From assembly GCA_964006375.1 (NCBI GenBank), contig OZ023270.1, positions 71,452,082 to 71,516,081 of the forward strand: 64,000 nt of DNA, read 5' to 3'. Source of the stretch: Tillus elongatus (taxonomy: Eukaryota; Arthropoda; Insecta; Coleoptera; Cleridae). The notes below the pieces were generated by a model that had not been told where the DNA came from, made no database searches, and saw only the letters and a program-made list of their open reading frames with translations. The position numbers and the translations under genes were made by a program. The first letter of the stretch is position 1, and each line of letters starts with the position of its first letter. Of the stretch, positions 51,209 to 63,545 are shown in pieces.

Positions 51209-51695
51209 TTTGCTCGTTCGTAGATATGTTGCTCAAATATATGAGCTATACCTGAATATAATTTTTAGATTATTTCCAATATATCAAGGAAACGTCTTAA
51301 CTCGAAACATGGTCCGCTCAAGAGATTAAGATCACATTGCCACTCACTTCTGGTGGTTTTGCTGGATTAAGTCCATAAATTTGCCACAGACTGCAAAACG
51401 AAAAGAACACTGCTTCAAAGATGTCTCATTTCGGTTTAAAAGGTTGCTTGTCCGTAATTATGTTGCTCAAATATATGAGCTATATCTGAATATAATTTTA
51501 AGATTATTTCCAATATATCAAGGAAACGTCTTAACTCGAAACATGGTCCGCTCAAGAGATTCTTAAAATTCAACTTAATATCACATTTCCATTCACTTCT
51601 GGTGGTTTTGCTAGTTTAAGTCCATAAATTTACCACAGACTGCAAAACGAAAAGAACACAGCTTCAAATATGTCTCATTTCGGTTTAAAATGTTA
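51209..51695 (+). repeat. Tandem duplication, 234-bp period
   Basis: ATGTTGCTCAAATATATGAG occurs at 51226 and 51460. The shared unit includes AAGGAAACGTCTTAACTCG, CACTTCTGGTGGTTTTGCT and GACTGCAAAACGAAAAGAAC. The second unit carries a small insertion (TCTTAAAATTCAACTTAATA). Confidence 0.9.
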
Positions 51696-53284
51696 AGAGA
51701 TGGATTTCTAGACACTCAGGCTATTTTTGGGAATACAACTCATCCCTTCACCATGTGACATCGGCTTCTTTGTAAATCTCCTTACCGGTCTTTTATCTCT
51801 GCCCCCAGATTGGAAGTATCTATTGACTATCTGGATATTTTATTCATTCGTTCATAGCTGTTTTTGAAAATCATTATGATATTCGCTATGTCTCTATTTC
51901 TATTTTATTTAAACGATTTTATGCATATTAGTTAATAAATACGGGATATGTAGCTACAACACTATGTTTGTTGAGGCGTCTCGTCTGAAGGATTAGACCT
52001 CTAAAATTTACATATTTCTTAGTAGCCTTCTTTGTTATGATATTTACCATCTGTACAATGCAATTTTAAACATGGTTAGGAATGACACAACATGTGTCAT
52101 TTATTGTTTACAATTGACCATACGTCTGCTAACCTATCTCAGGTAGATAGCGTAGGAAAATTCGATATTCATTCAAGGCAGTTCTGCTATAGACTCGAAA
52201 CAAGCCACAAGCTTGTGCTTACATAATCACTATTCATTTCGTAGAGTTCTCATGGACTCTAAAGCATACCATAATATAAGTAATTTTGTATAAGTTTACA
52301 GTTGTTATTAAACGTTAAGTGTTACTAAAATCAGCGTTTAATTTAACAAAACATAATCAGGTACTTCGAGCTAATCAAGAAACAAAAACAAATAAAATGT
52401 GGTACATCAGTACAAAACGTAATTAAACAATGTTTAAGGCAGTTACTTGAAGCCACTCTGCTGATGCACTTAGGTATTGATGGTATGGCAATCTAAGTGG
52501 TTTTCATAAATATGAATTTCGTCTGTATTTCCAACAAAAATTCATCCCAACCAGGCGAATGCCTTCTTTAATTTTATGTAAATCCTCGTCATTCCCAGAC
52601 AGTTTTGGAGCAATAATTTTAATGAATAGAGCTCCTTGTATTTAGACTTATAACGCACCAACTTATTATTTGTACAACTTTGGCAGTGCTTTGTAAATAT
52701 TCTTTCATCCATAGCGATACTATTGGAATGGAATATTTACTAATTTAATCAAGAATTATCCCAACCAAAAACAAGTGGGATATTCGCATTAACCACCTTT
52801 TCCTCTAGATCTGACATCTAGTGACTTTGAACTGCTCAAGAAAGCGCTTATTAACAATGATTCTGGAGTATTTGACATACAAAATCGGCCAAACAAAATA
52901 CCGAAAATTATTCGAAAATATAAATTCGAGAACTATTATCAAAAAAGTTAATGAAATAGATACATCTAGATATATCTAGAATATAATTGTATCGTAGACT
53001 CGAGATAGCTTTCAAAATTAATTATAGTAACAAAAGCGTTCAAATAAATAAGTTTATACAAGAGAATTATTTGCCAGGACTTGTACATAGCAATGTTTTT
53101 CTATTGGTTCTTTAGTGGCTTCATTAGCTCAGCGGATGCCAAGAAAAATTTACTCAATTTCACCAATCAGACCGCATAAGTATGTATATTAATTATATTA
53201 GCTGTATTAACCTATTAAAATGAAAAACATAATCTGAAAATATATTCTATTATGCGAGTTTCAGAATCACGTTAAATGTGACAA

Positions 53285-53285
<1 letters not shown>
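51696..53285. other. No gene recognised
   Basis: Unassigned AT-rich sequence. Confidence 0.4.

Positions 53286-53346
<61 letters not shown>
53286..53346. repeat. (TA)n microsatellite
   Basis: A TA tract not associated with a recognisable A/B copy, about 50 bp upstream of the SINE. Confidence 0.95.
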
Positions 53347-53349
<3 letters not shown>

Positions 53350-53394
53350 GTCTTTGCAAATATGTTTCCATTGTAAATGAAAGTTTTGTTGATG

Positions 53395-53745
53395 TATAGA
53401 ACGCTCGCTATTCAGAGGGCCCGAGTTCGGATCTCAACCCACCCTTTTTCTATTTGGATTTTAATTATTATTAAATTAACACATGGCCAGAAATTACACC
53501 ATCGAGGCCAGCGCATTGTATCTCAGTAAGTTCCATGTCTGCACATTTTGCCTTTCAGAGATGCATTAAGCAGTCAGGTCAGGTCAGGTCAGGTCAGCTC
53601 GTATACTACGAGATGTTAAGCGCTTGAATGATCCCTACCCTTCTAAAAAGAGACATGGATTTAGCAGAATTTCCAGGCCATGGGGAGAAACTGGTCCCGC
53701 TGATTGACGATAGCCGCGCAAATGGGCTGACATTAAAGAGACAAA
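53395..53745 (+). repeat. Diverged SINE containing (TCAGG)4
   Basis: An off-consensus B box (CGAGTTCGGATCTC) is followed by TCTGCACATTTTGCCTTTCA and the tail AATTTCCAGGCCATGGGGAG and GATAGCCGCGCAAATGGGC. At 53574-53593 four perfect TCAGG units replace the part of the SINE normally reading AAAGCCGTCGATCC. Confidence 0.75.
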
Positions 53746-54000
53746 ATATCTTCACCATCTCTTTACCTCTTTATTTTTTATCAAGTCAGCTATTTTTTAA
53801 TCCATAACAAAACTAAGGAGAATAAACCTCTAGTTCCTCCTGATTCGATTTTTCTATTATGTGTGCCTTTGCAACTGTATATTTACGTCTTGAGGACGAC
53901 GAATGTGAAACACACACACATACTTAGAAAATAAGGAGAGGTAGACCAAGAGGAGCAAAGCTTCCGGAAAACCGCTAAAACGAATTAAAAATAACTCTTG
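53746..54000. other. No gene recognised
   Basis: Unassigned sequence. Confidence 0.35.
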
Positions 54001-54007
54001 GAGACAC

Positions 54008-54105
54008 GATAAGCACACTTGGAGAACCCAAATCACCACAACACATTTTAAAAGACCTGACGATCGTTTCACTAACCAAGTTAGCGTCATCAGAGGATGA
54101 ATAAT
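54008..54105 (-). repeat. Hammerhead-like repeat, best-preserved copy
   Basis: The minus strand reads CTGATGA (54087-54093), hairpin CGCTAAC-TTG-GTTAGTG, GAAAC, a short ACG-AT-CGT stem, and GTC as the would-be cleavage triplet (54059-54061). AGG...CCT could form stem I. The flank is TTTTAAAATGTGTTGTGGTG, ATTTGGGTTCTCCAAGTGTG. The stem II hairpin pairs one base off the canonical position. Confidence 0.65.
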
Positions 54106-54357
54106 TCTAAATACCTTATATTCCCAACGCTATTTATATTCTTCTGCAATTCCGCAGGTAGTCGGTTCCTAGCGATTTAGGGAGGTTCAACGACACCTAA
54201 ATTAGCATATTACCTTTTGCGGAAATATCTGTATTCTTTTATTATCTCTCGGACGTGCCTCTGTCGGTATTTACTTTACATAGCAATCTAACAGATGACT
54301 CGTCATAGGAGGCGGAGCCAGGTTCATAATTTTTTATTATTGCTATGTTTAGAAATA
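54106..54357. other. No gene recognised
   Basis: Unassigned sequence. Confidence 0.35.
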
Positions 54358-54594
54358 TACAGGGTTAGTAAAAAGTTCCGTAACCGTCAAATATCTCTGT
54401 TATTAATGACTCAATTTTTTTGGATTTTCGTAATGACGATGGTCACAAATAAGCCTTTTTTATAACACATTCACTTTCTTCTCACTTCCGGTTTAACCGG
54501 AAATAACTCCCAACTTATTTTTTTTTAATGGGACACTTGTATTACTTACCAATTTTGGATGATAGCAATACATTCCCATCCAGTTTGGGACACA

Positions 54595-54600
<6 letters not shown>
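54358..54600. mobile_element. Possible small DNA element (MITE)
   Basis: It starts TATACAGGGTTAGTAAAAAG and ends CCAGTTTGGGACACACTGTA. Read backwards, the end is TACAGTGTGTCCC, giving a short imperfect inverted repeat. It abuts (TA)n on the right. It is non-coding. Confidence 0.4.

Positions 54601-54668
<68 letters not shown>
54598..54668. repeat. (TA)n microsatellite
   Basis: A TA tract adjoining the putative MITE end. Confidence 0.95.
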
Positions 54669-54675
<7 letters not shown>

Positions 54676-55992
54676 TAAATTGAAACTGTTTCAACATGTT
54701 TTTTGTAGTTGGTAGGATATATGCTAGAAAAAAATAACCATTATCAAAAATTATGTTGGACGTTAAAATAACGTTAAATGTTATTTTGGTACAATAGGAT
54801 GCGTAGTCGAACTGGTTGTCACCGTGAACAAAGCCGCGGCACAAAGCTGAATTATACATAGTTACAAAGCGTTTTAAAATTTTTTCGTACTGATTTTCCT
54901 CCTTGTTAATATACATAAAAGTGTAATTTGTGGCTAGAAAGACTACTGTAAAGTAGTTGTGTATAAGCCCATGAATCATCGAATAAAGAACGTCATGTGC
55001 TGATCGCGTCGAACTTTCCCCGATAAAATCACGAAAATCACTACCAAATTGCCGATATAATCGTAGAAATTTTTCTAATGCATGATTCCCTATGTAAATT
55101 TTACATTCGATTTGGCAGACGGTGAACGTTAGTTGGCTAATACAGAAAGTTGTAACGAAAACTCAAGCCGAGAGGAAATAGATAATTTAAAATATCGAAG
55201 AAAGTCCATGAATAATTGGTTTATGGCATGATTCAACCAATACACCGTGAGTTATTTACACGCTGCAGGGGCAAGGGGGTTTGTAAACTTGTGAGGCAAA
55301 GATAAGGGGCGAAACGTGAGGGGGAAAGGGTGAAACATTCAGAGTGATCATCTGATCAGACTGTACCGATAGACTGATGGCTATACATCCATATACCAAG
55401 AATAAGGCGAAACAACGACGCCTCCTCTCACTCTATGTCCTGTTTCCTTCTCGCTCGCACTCATTAACGCCGGCGAATCGGCATTTGCTAGGCTCTTTTC
55501 TCTTTATATTTGAGTATAATTATTGATTATTGGAGCTCAGACGTACACGAGGGAAGGGGGGGTGGTGATTAAGCTATATGGAGCACTCACCCCTTTCCGA
55601 AGGGATCTGACTGATTGGGATAAAATACGAGATATAATATTTAAATTAGATACGTGGTTCTCCTTTGCTTTCCTCCGGTTTCGGCCTCCCACTCGCTCGC
55701 TCGCACACACATACATATGCACCACATTCACAACACAAAAGGGACCCTCGGCTAAAAGGGTTGAGATTTTTAACAAACACTCCTCCATGGACACATCTTG
55801 TTACAATGACAACTCTAGATTAACTCTGAGAGAGATTCTGAAGGAGAGAGCAAACTGTGTAGATGGTTTGTACTGTTTTTCGAGTAGTTCTTGCAGGAAG
55901 TATTTTCTTGTTTATGTTTTATTTCTTAGGAGTTCAACTTTTAAAGAAAATGCAGATACATAGGGAAAAAATAACAAAAATGGAACGTAATA
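54669..55992. other. No gene recognised
   Basis: It includes a GC-richer, single-copy-looking part (about 55260-55800). The open frame 55523-55963 (146 codons) lacks a recognisable domain and is overlapped by an antisense frame, so I do not call it a gene. Confidence 0.4.
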
Positions 55993-56197
55993 TTACATTA
56001 CATGTAACTTCACGCAAACATTTCCCGGGACATTTCTAACGTGAAAAAATGGGGTTATATGTCCATTTTGTTACACGCGAATTTTTCAAAGCTTTTTTTA
56101 GTTTTTTAACATTAATGACACTTTTTTATGCTTTTTGATGACTAGCTTTGAATGTTTTAAAGGTGGAAATGTTTGCGCGAAGTTACATGTAATGTAA
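55993..56197. mobile_element. MITE with 33-bp terminal inverted repeats
   Basis: The left end TTACATTACATGTAACTTC plus ACGCAAACATTTCC (55993-56025) and the right end GGAAATGTTTGCGC plus GAAGTTACATGTAATGTAA (56165-56197) are reverse complements with one mismatch. The 139-bp interior is AT-rich and non-coding. No target duplication is obvious. Confidence 0.8.
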
Positions 56198-56415
56198 ACA
56201 TGTTTTATGCATTGTTGCTTTTTGCATGTCTTTGTGGCAGATTTTCCCTGTTTTTGATGCTTTGGCCTTGCTTTTGTGATTAGTTACAGTGCTTGCTCCT
56301 GAAGATGCACAGAACCCTGAGCGAAATATATCGAGTTTTAGTACAGAGTGACTTTCTTTAAAATATAGCCCTCGTTTTTTGGTCGTAATTGCCCTTAAAA
56401 GTATACATACATACA

Positions 56416-56419
<4 letters not shown>
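56198..56419 (+). repeat. Region with a second hammerhead-like motif
   Basis: CTGAAGATGCACAGAACCCT then GAGCGAAATATATCGAG at about 56297-56333 has the CTGANGA...GAAA boxes with a GC-CAG/CTG-GC hairpin between them, again with one extra base after CTGAAGA. Confidence 0.4.

Positions 56420-56484
<65 letters not shown>
56420..56484. repeat. (TA)n microsatellite at the LINE 5' end
   Basis: The TA tract stops 10 bases before the ORF1 ATG, leaving only CGTATAAAT-like sequence as possible leader. Confidence 0.95.
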
Positions 56485-56486
<2 letters not shown>

Positions 56487-56494
56487 GTATAAAT

Positions 56495-57544
56495 ATGGCG
56501 CCGGGTGTGGTAGCTTTGTCTGACGCTGCTCCTAAATTTGCGAATAAATGTCGGAAGTGCAAAAAGAAAATTGTCAAAGGTGTGATATGTGAGTCATGTG
56601 ATAGTTTGATACATTTTAAGTGTGCAAACGTGTCGGAAGAAAGTGAGGAAAGTGCGAAATTTAGGTGTTCAGACTGTGCAAGTAATAATGTAAACAATAT
56701 GGATGACTCTCAGGAATCGTTTGAAACAATAATTGGCAATGACGATCGTGACTCACAGCCCGTAAGTTATTTTCATGAAATGTATAACAACATATTGACA
56801 GAGAATAAACTTCTCAAAAAGATTATACAAGAGAAGGAAGAGAAAGAAAAGTTATTATATTTTAAAATTTCAACACTGGAAAATGAAAGAACCATTAACG
56901 ACATCTCTCGTAAAGAACAATCAGCTGCCAGCATCGGCAAGAGAAAATATGATATTTCAACTTCAGTCCGAAATATTGATACCAGAGTCAATGATTCACC
57001 AAAAGAAACCTGTCAGGAGCCGACAAATCGTGGGTATTTAATATCCAGAGTACATTCACCTTTTGATAAAGAAGATGATATGGGACTACCAAAAAGCAGC
57101 TATTCAGAGATAACAGGGACACAGTCAGCTGAGATAACAAATAAAACATCAGACATAAACAATGGACAGGGGCGTAGACTGTCTTCTTCTGTGTATAATA
57201 GATATAAAAGAAAACCAGTTATTGGGACTAACAAAACCTATAAAAGCATTAAAACATTACCTCAAATGGGTCACATTCATGTTTCTCGCTTGAGCCACGA
57301 AACACAGTCGGAGGACATATTGGCGCACCTTGCACAAACGGCACCAGGAATCTCAGTTAGTTGCGAAGAAGTCACAAGAAATAATCACTCTGTCTCATTC
57401 AGAGTTACTTATCCTATAGAGTTAACCAGTGAAGTATACGAACCTGAGATCTGGCCAGAAGGCGCTGCCATCAGAAGGTATTATTTCAAAAATAGTTCAA
57501 ATTTTTACCAGGAGGCCTCATCACGCAATCTAGTTCCAAAGTGA
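56495..57544 (+). CDS. LINE ORF1: PHD-finger RNA-binding protein
   Basis: This 349-residue protein should coat the LINE RNA and assist target-primed insertion. A complete C4HC3 PHD-type zinc finger is visible: Cys19, Cys22, Cys32, Cys35, His40, Cys43, Cys58, Cys61. A charged, probably coiled-coil stretch follows (about residues 95-130, LLKKIIQEKEEKEKLL). A low-complexity linker comes next, then an RRM-like C-terminal part (about 265-340, starting GHIHVSRLSHETQSEDILAH and including WPEGAAIRRYYF). PHD-containing ORF1 proteins are known from CR1-like LINEs. The ATG at 56495 is the first in the frame after the microsatellite and lies in a plausible context (AAATATGG). The stop TGA overlaps the ORF2 frame by four bases. 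Confidence 0.9.
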   Translation: MAPGVVALSDAAPKFANKCRKCKKKIVKGVICESCDSLIHFKCANVSEESEESAKFRCSDCASNNVNNMDDSQESFETIIGNDDRDSQPVSYFHEMYNNILTENKLLKKIIQEKEEKEKLLYFKISTLENERTINDISRKEQSAASIGKRKYDISTSVRNIDTRVNDSPKETCQEPTNRGYLISRVHSPFDKEDDMGLPKSSYSEITGTQSAEITNKTSDINNGQGRRLSSSVYNRYKRKPVIGTNKTYKSIKTLPQMGHIHVSRLSHETQSEDILAHLAQTAPGISVSCEEVTRNNHSVSFRVTYPIELTSEVYEPEIWPEGAAIRRYYFKNSSNFYQEASSRNLVPK

Positions 57545-60432
57545 AGCTTGGCAAAACAATAAAAGCTTTGCATTACAATATTCAAAACTTGACAAGCAAA
57601 GTCAACGCTTTGGAGTTATTTATCAGGGAAGTTGCTGCCACGTTTCTGTGTTTCACGGAGCATTGGTGCTTGTCGTCTATGGATGGTGCTTGTATAGATG
57701 GCTACACCAGTGTCTCCAGTTATTGCCGTCAGAGACATATCCATGGTGGTTCCAGTATTTTCGTTAAAGACGAGATTATACAATATTGTAAGCCTCTTAG
57801 TTATGTTCGTGTACTTTCTGCAGATTTTGTATTTGAGTGTTCCGGTATCAGTTTCAATAATTGTACGGGAATATTTGTAATCTATAGATCAGGTAACAGT
57901 GACTATCAGCTATTTAATGACAAACTAGATAAGCTACTGAGGTTTGCTAATAGCAAGTTTACGAATATAGTAATATGTGGCGATTTTAATTTAGACTACA
58001 GTAAAAACGAAAGGAACAATAAACTATTTAATGACTTAATTTTCTCAAACCAGCTAGTAAACTTGGTAGTTGAACCTACACGAATATTTAAAAGCAAGTC
58101 GGGTGTTAGCTGCAGCATGATTGATTATGTAATAACTAACATAAAAAAAGATGTAAAGTGTAGAGTTATTGATCCGGGTCTGTCAGATCATGCGGCACAG
58201 GTCATGCAGTGGTCTGAACAAATAAAAAATCCCAGCGAGTCAGATTTTCTAACAAGATTATGCCGTCGGTTTACTTATGATGCTTTTACAGAATTTAAAA
58301 CTATTTTTGGAGCTCAATACATATCCTTCGAGGATACCGACTGTCAAAATATTGATGACTTGTTCGATGTATTTTTCGAGCATTTTTCCTATTGTTACAA
58401 TGTTGCGTTTCCTGAAAAGTCCCAGAAAATTTATAGTGGAGCAAAAAAATATGACTTTAGGGCACCAAATGAGTTGAAAATTGCGTTTAAGAACTTAAAA
58501 TTCTTTAACTATTATAGAAGATTATATCCTAGTGACGATAATAATAATAAGTACAAGGTAATGAAAAAACAACTTGACCTTAAACTTAAACAAGAAAAAC
58601 ATAATTATTATGCTGGTATCATTTCACAGTCTGATAACAAAAATAAGACACTTTGGCAACTTGTAAATACACGTTTAAATAGAATACCTAAAACCAAAAC
58701 AGAGATTAAACTAAAAATAAATAACGAAATAATTACGGACAAGCGTTTAATATCAAATTCATTTGCAAAGTACTTTGCCTGTGGAGTAGAAGAAAAATTG
58801 ACTGCTCATTTTGGTGTTCTTAACTATAAAGAGTGTACAACCTCCATAATGGTGCGCGATAGTTTTTATTTTTATCCAGTGACGGACACTGAAATAACAA
58901 ACGTTATTCATAGACTTAAAACTAAAAGATCCACTGGCTTAGATGATATTGCAGTCACTGTTATTAAACAACTTTCAGAATTGATATCGCCTTATCTAAC
59001 GGTAATCATGAATACCTCGCTTAAGTTAGGCCAGTTTCCCTCGAAATTGAAAAATGCGAAAGGGGTACCAGTATATAAAAAAGACGATCCGTTCTCGGTG
59101 GAAAACTACCGATCTGTAATGGTACTGAGTCCGTTTTCCAAAATCATGGAAAGAATTATGCATAACAGGATAACGGACTTCCTAAGTAAAAATAACGTGT
59201 TGTCTCCTAGTCAGTATGGTTTCCGCGAGGGATATTCCACCGAACTGGCCTGCGCGGATATGGTGCAGCATATTGCGGATTGTATTGATAGAAAGCATCA
59301 CACCGTGGGCATATTTTTTGACATGTCTCGCGCTTTTGATACAATTAATTGTACTTTCCTCGAAAGAAAATTAAATGCGGTCGGACTTAGGGGACCTGTT
59401 AGTGATTGGCTTGTGTCGTTTGTAAGAGACAGGCGATTAGTAGTCTCAGTGGACGGTGTTAGATCTGATGAGTATGAAGTAAAGCTGGGCGCTCCGCAGG
59501 GAAGCGTCCTGGGGCCGCTTATGTTTATGTTGTACGTGAATGATCTTCCCAACTATCTGACAGGTGGGAGGTTGTTTATGTACGCTGATGACATAGCAAT
59601 CGTAGTTTCGGATCCGGTATTGTCCGATGCTATGCGTAAGGTAAATAGTATTTTGTCGCACTTCGGTCAGTGGTGCTGCAGCAATCACCTGATTGTAAAT
59701 AGTTCTAAGACAGTTTGTGTAGAGTTTATGGGAAGATGTCGAGAGCCTTCTATTGATAATAATTTTCATTTTAATCATAACTATATTGCCTTAAGTACCT
59801 CCACCAACTTTTTAGGTTGCATTTTAGATAATAGGCTCTCATGGGAGACCCAGATAGAAGGAATATCAAACAAATTGGGTAAGGCCTATTTTTGCATCAT
59901 GAAACTGAAGAACACCTTAAATGCAATTTCTTTAATTAATGTGTATTTTGCTTTAGTTTATAGTGTGCTGGCATACAACATAATAGTGTGGGGTCATGCA
60001 AATGATATACACAGGGTTTTCGTATGCCAGAAACGAGTAATCCGCCTGATTTTTGGACTACAACAGAGAGAATCATGCAGGAGTACTTTTAAAACAAAAA
60101 AACTGTTGACTGTCACGGGGGTGTATTTGTATAAACTCCTGAGTTTCACATATGCACGTAGGAACAGGTTTACTAAAAATAGTGCAGTTCACAGCTACAC
60201 TACCCGCGCAAGAAATGACATCCACTTGCCAAATTACCAGTATATGGCATACAAGAAATCACCTGTGTATGCTGGCTGTTTTTATTTTAATATGCTTCCT
60301 CAGGAGATTAAGGCTGCGGATACACTGAGCTGCTTTAAACATAGATTGAAATTATTTTTGGTTGAAAATTCTTTTTATCATATCAGTGAATTTACTGAAA
60401 GGTGTACAGGCCCTGAGCAACGGAGAGAATGA
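57541..60432 (+). CDS. LINE ORF2: endonuclease-reverse transcriptase
   Basis: This ~963-residue polyprotein nicks target DNA and reverse-transcribes the LINE RNA there. The APE-like endonuclease (residues about 5-235) keeps Asn13 (LHYNIQNL), Glu40 (FTEHW), GGSSIFVKD, GDFNLD near 147, MIDYVITN and SDHAAQ near 215. The reverse transcriptase (about 455-710) keeps Asp594 (GIFFDMSRAFD), LGAPQGSVLGPLMF and YADD at 681-684. The C-terminus has the usual VFVCQKRVIRLIFG block and no RNase H. No stop interrupts it. The frame has no ATG before Met47, inside the endonuclease, and is open back only to 57496. It starts as GTG in a GTGA overlap with the ORF1 stop. Translation probably depends on termination-reinitiation at that overlap, or the ancestral ATGA has mutated. 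Confidence 0.92.
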   Translation: MKLGKTIKALHYNIQNLTSKVNALELFIREVAATFLCFTEHWCLSSMDGACIDGYTSVSSYCRQRHIHGGSSIFVKDEIIQYCKPLSYVRVLSADFVFECSGISFNNCTGIFVIYRSGNSDYQLFNDKLDKLLRFANSKFTNIVICGDFNLDYSKNERNNKLFNDLIFSNQLVNLVVEPTRIFKSKSGVSCSMIDYVITNIKKDVKCRVIDPGLSDHAAQVMQWSEQIKNPSESDFLTRLCRRFTYDAFTEFKTIFGAQYISFEDTDCQNIDDLFDVFFEHFSYCYNVAFPEKSQKIYSGAKKYDFRAPNELKIAFKNLKFFNYYRRLYPSDDNNNKYKVMKKQLDLKLKQEKHNYYAGIISQSDNKNKTLWQLVNTRLNRIPKTKTEIKLKINNEIITDKRLISNSFAKYFACGVEEKLTAHFGVLNYKECTTSIMVRDSFYFYPVTDTEITNVIHRLKTKRSTGLDDIAVTVIKQLSELISPYLTVIMNTSLKLGQFPSKLKNAKGVPVYKKDDPFSVENYRSVMVLSPFSKIMERIMHNRITDFLSKNNVLSPSQYGFREGYSTELACADMVQHIADCIDRKHHTVGIFFDMSRAFDTINCTFLERKLNAVGLRGPVSDWLVSFVRDRRLVVSVDGVRSDEYEVKLGAPQGSVLGPLMFMLYVNDLPNYLTGGRLFMYADDIAIVVSDPVLSDAMRKVNSILSHFGQWCCSNHLIVNSSKTVCVEFMGRCREPSIDNNFHFNHNYIALSTSTNFLGCILDNRLSWETQIEGISNKLGKAYFCIMKLKNTLNAISLINVYFALVYSVLAYNIIVWGHANDIHRVFVCQKRVIRLIFGLQQRESCRSTFKTKKLLTVTGVYLYKLLSFTYARRNRFTKNSAVHSYTTRARNDIHLPNYQYMAYKKSPVYAGCFYFNMLPQEIKAADTLSCFKHRLKLFLVENSFYHISEFTERCTGPEQRRE

Positions 60433-60612
60433 CCGTTGTAACTGTAAATTTAGGTTTAATGTAAAATGATTGTATATTTTTGTAGTTGGTTCTGTATGTA
60501 AAGTGCTGTTGTTATTTTTTGACTTCTGTTTTTGTATATATTTAAGACTGACATTTTAGGTTTTTCTAATTCTTTGACGTGCCTGTAGTATGTATGTACT
60601 TGATCAAAGGCT

Positions 60613-60618
60613 AATAAA
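60613..60618 (+). promoter_or_regulatory. Polyadenylation signal of the LINE
   Basis: AATAAA 180 bases after the ORF2 stop and just before the (TATC)n tail. Confidence 0.6.
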
Positions 60619-63239
<2,621 letters not shown>

Positions 63240-63244
63240 GAAGC

Positions 63245-63502
63245 TATAATGAGCACCTATTAGTTCACTTTGTATAACCCAATTCACCATAACATATTTT
63301 TCGGACCTGATGATCGTTTCGTTAACTAAGTAAGCGGCATCAAACTTGTGCAGACTAGTTCAAGGCACAGTGATTTTGGAATGGGTGGAGTAAGACTAAG
63401 GGTATGCACAATCAACCAAAGGTTGCAGTGTTATCGGGGCGGCAAGGCCGCGGACGAGCCCTGAGGAAAAAAAGCGGCATCAAAGGGATCAATAAACTAA
63501 TT
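63245..63502 (-). repeat. Hammerhead-like repeat, decayed, split by a LINE end
   Basis: The minus strand retains TTTGATGCCGCTTACTTAGT, TAACGAAACGATCATC and AGGTCCG, plus ATGTTATGGTGAATTGGG, corresponding to 54008-54105. The core GTC is changed to ATC and CTGATGA to TTGATGC. A LINE 3' fragment sits inside at 63345-63471. Confidence 0.6.
63345..63471 (+). mobile_element. Very short LINE 3'-end insertion with 13-bp target duplication
   Basis: TGTGCAGACTAGTTCAAGGC to GACGAGCCCTGAGGAAAAAA matches the 3' end of the RNase H-type LINE at 17616-17745 (minus strand). It is flanked by AAGCGGCATCAAA at 63332-63344 and again at 63472-63484. This is a textbook 5'-truncated retrotransposition product. Confidence 0.9.
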
Positions 63503-63545
63503 CTGGATGCAGCAAGTGCGTTATGGTAACGAATTTTCATAAGAG
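63503..63545 (-). repeat. Family A/B right-end fragment
   Basis: CTGGATGCAGCAAGTGCGTT and ATGGTAACGAATTTTCAT are the right terminus in minus orientation, cut after about 40 bp. Confidence 0.8.

Noticed and set aside
55523..55963. 146-codon plus-strand open frame
   Set aside because: No domain. It is overlapped by an antisense frame of 85 codons and contains simple CA/CT-rich sequence. Chance is more likely.
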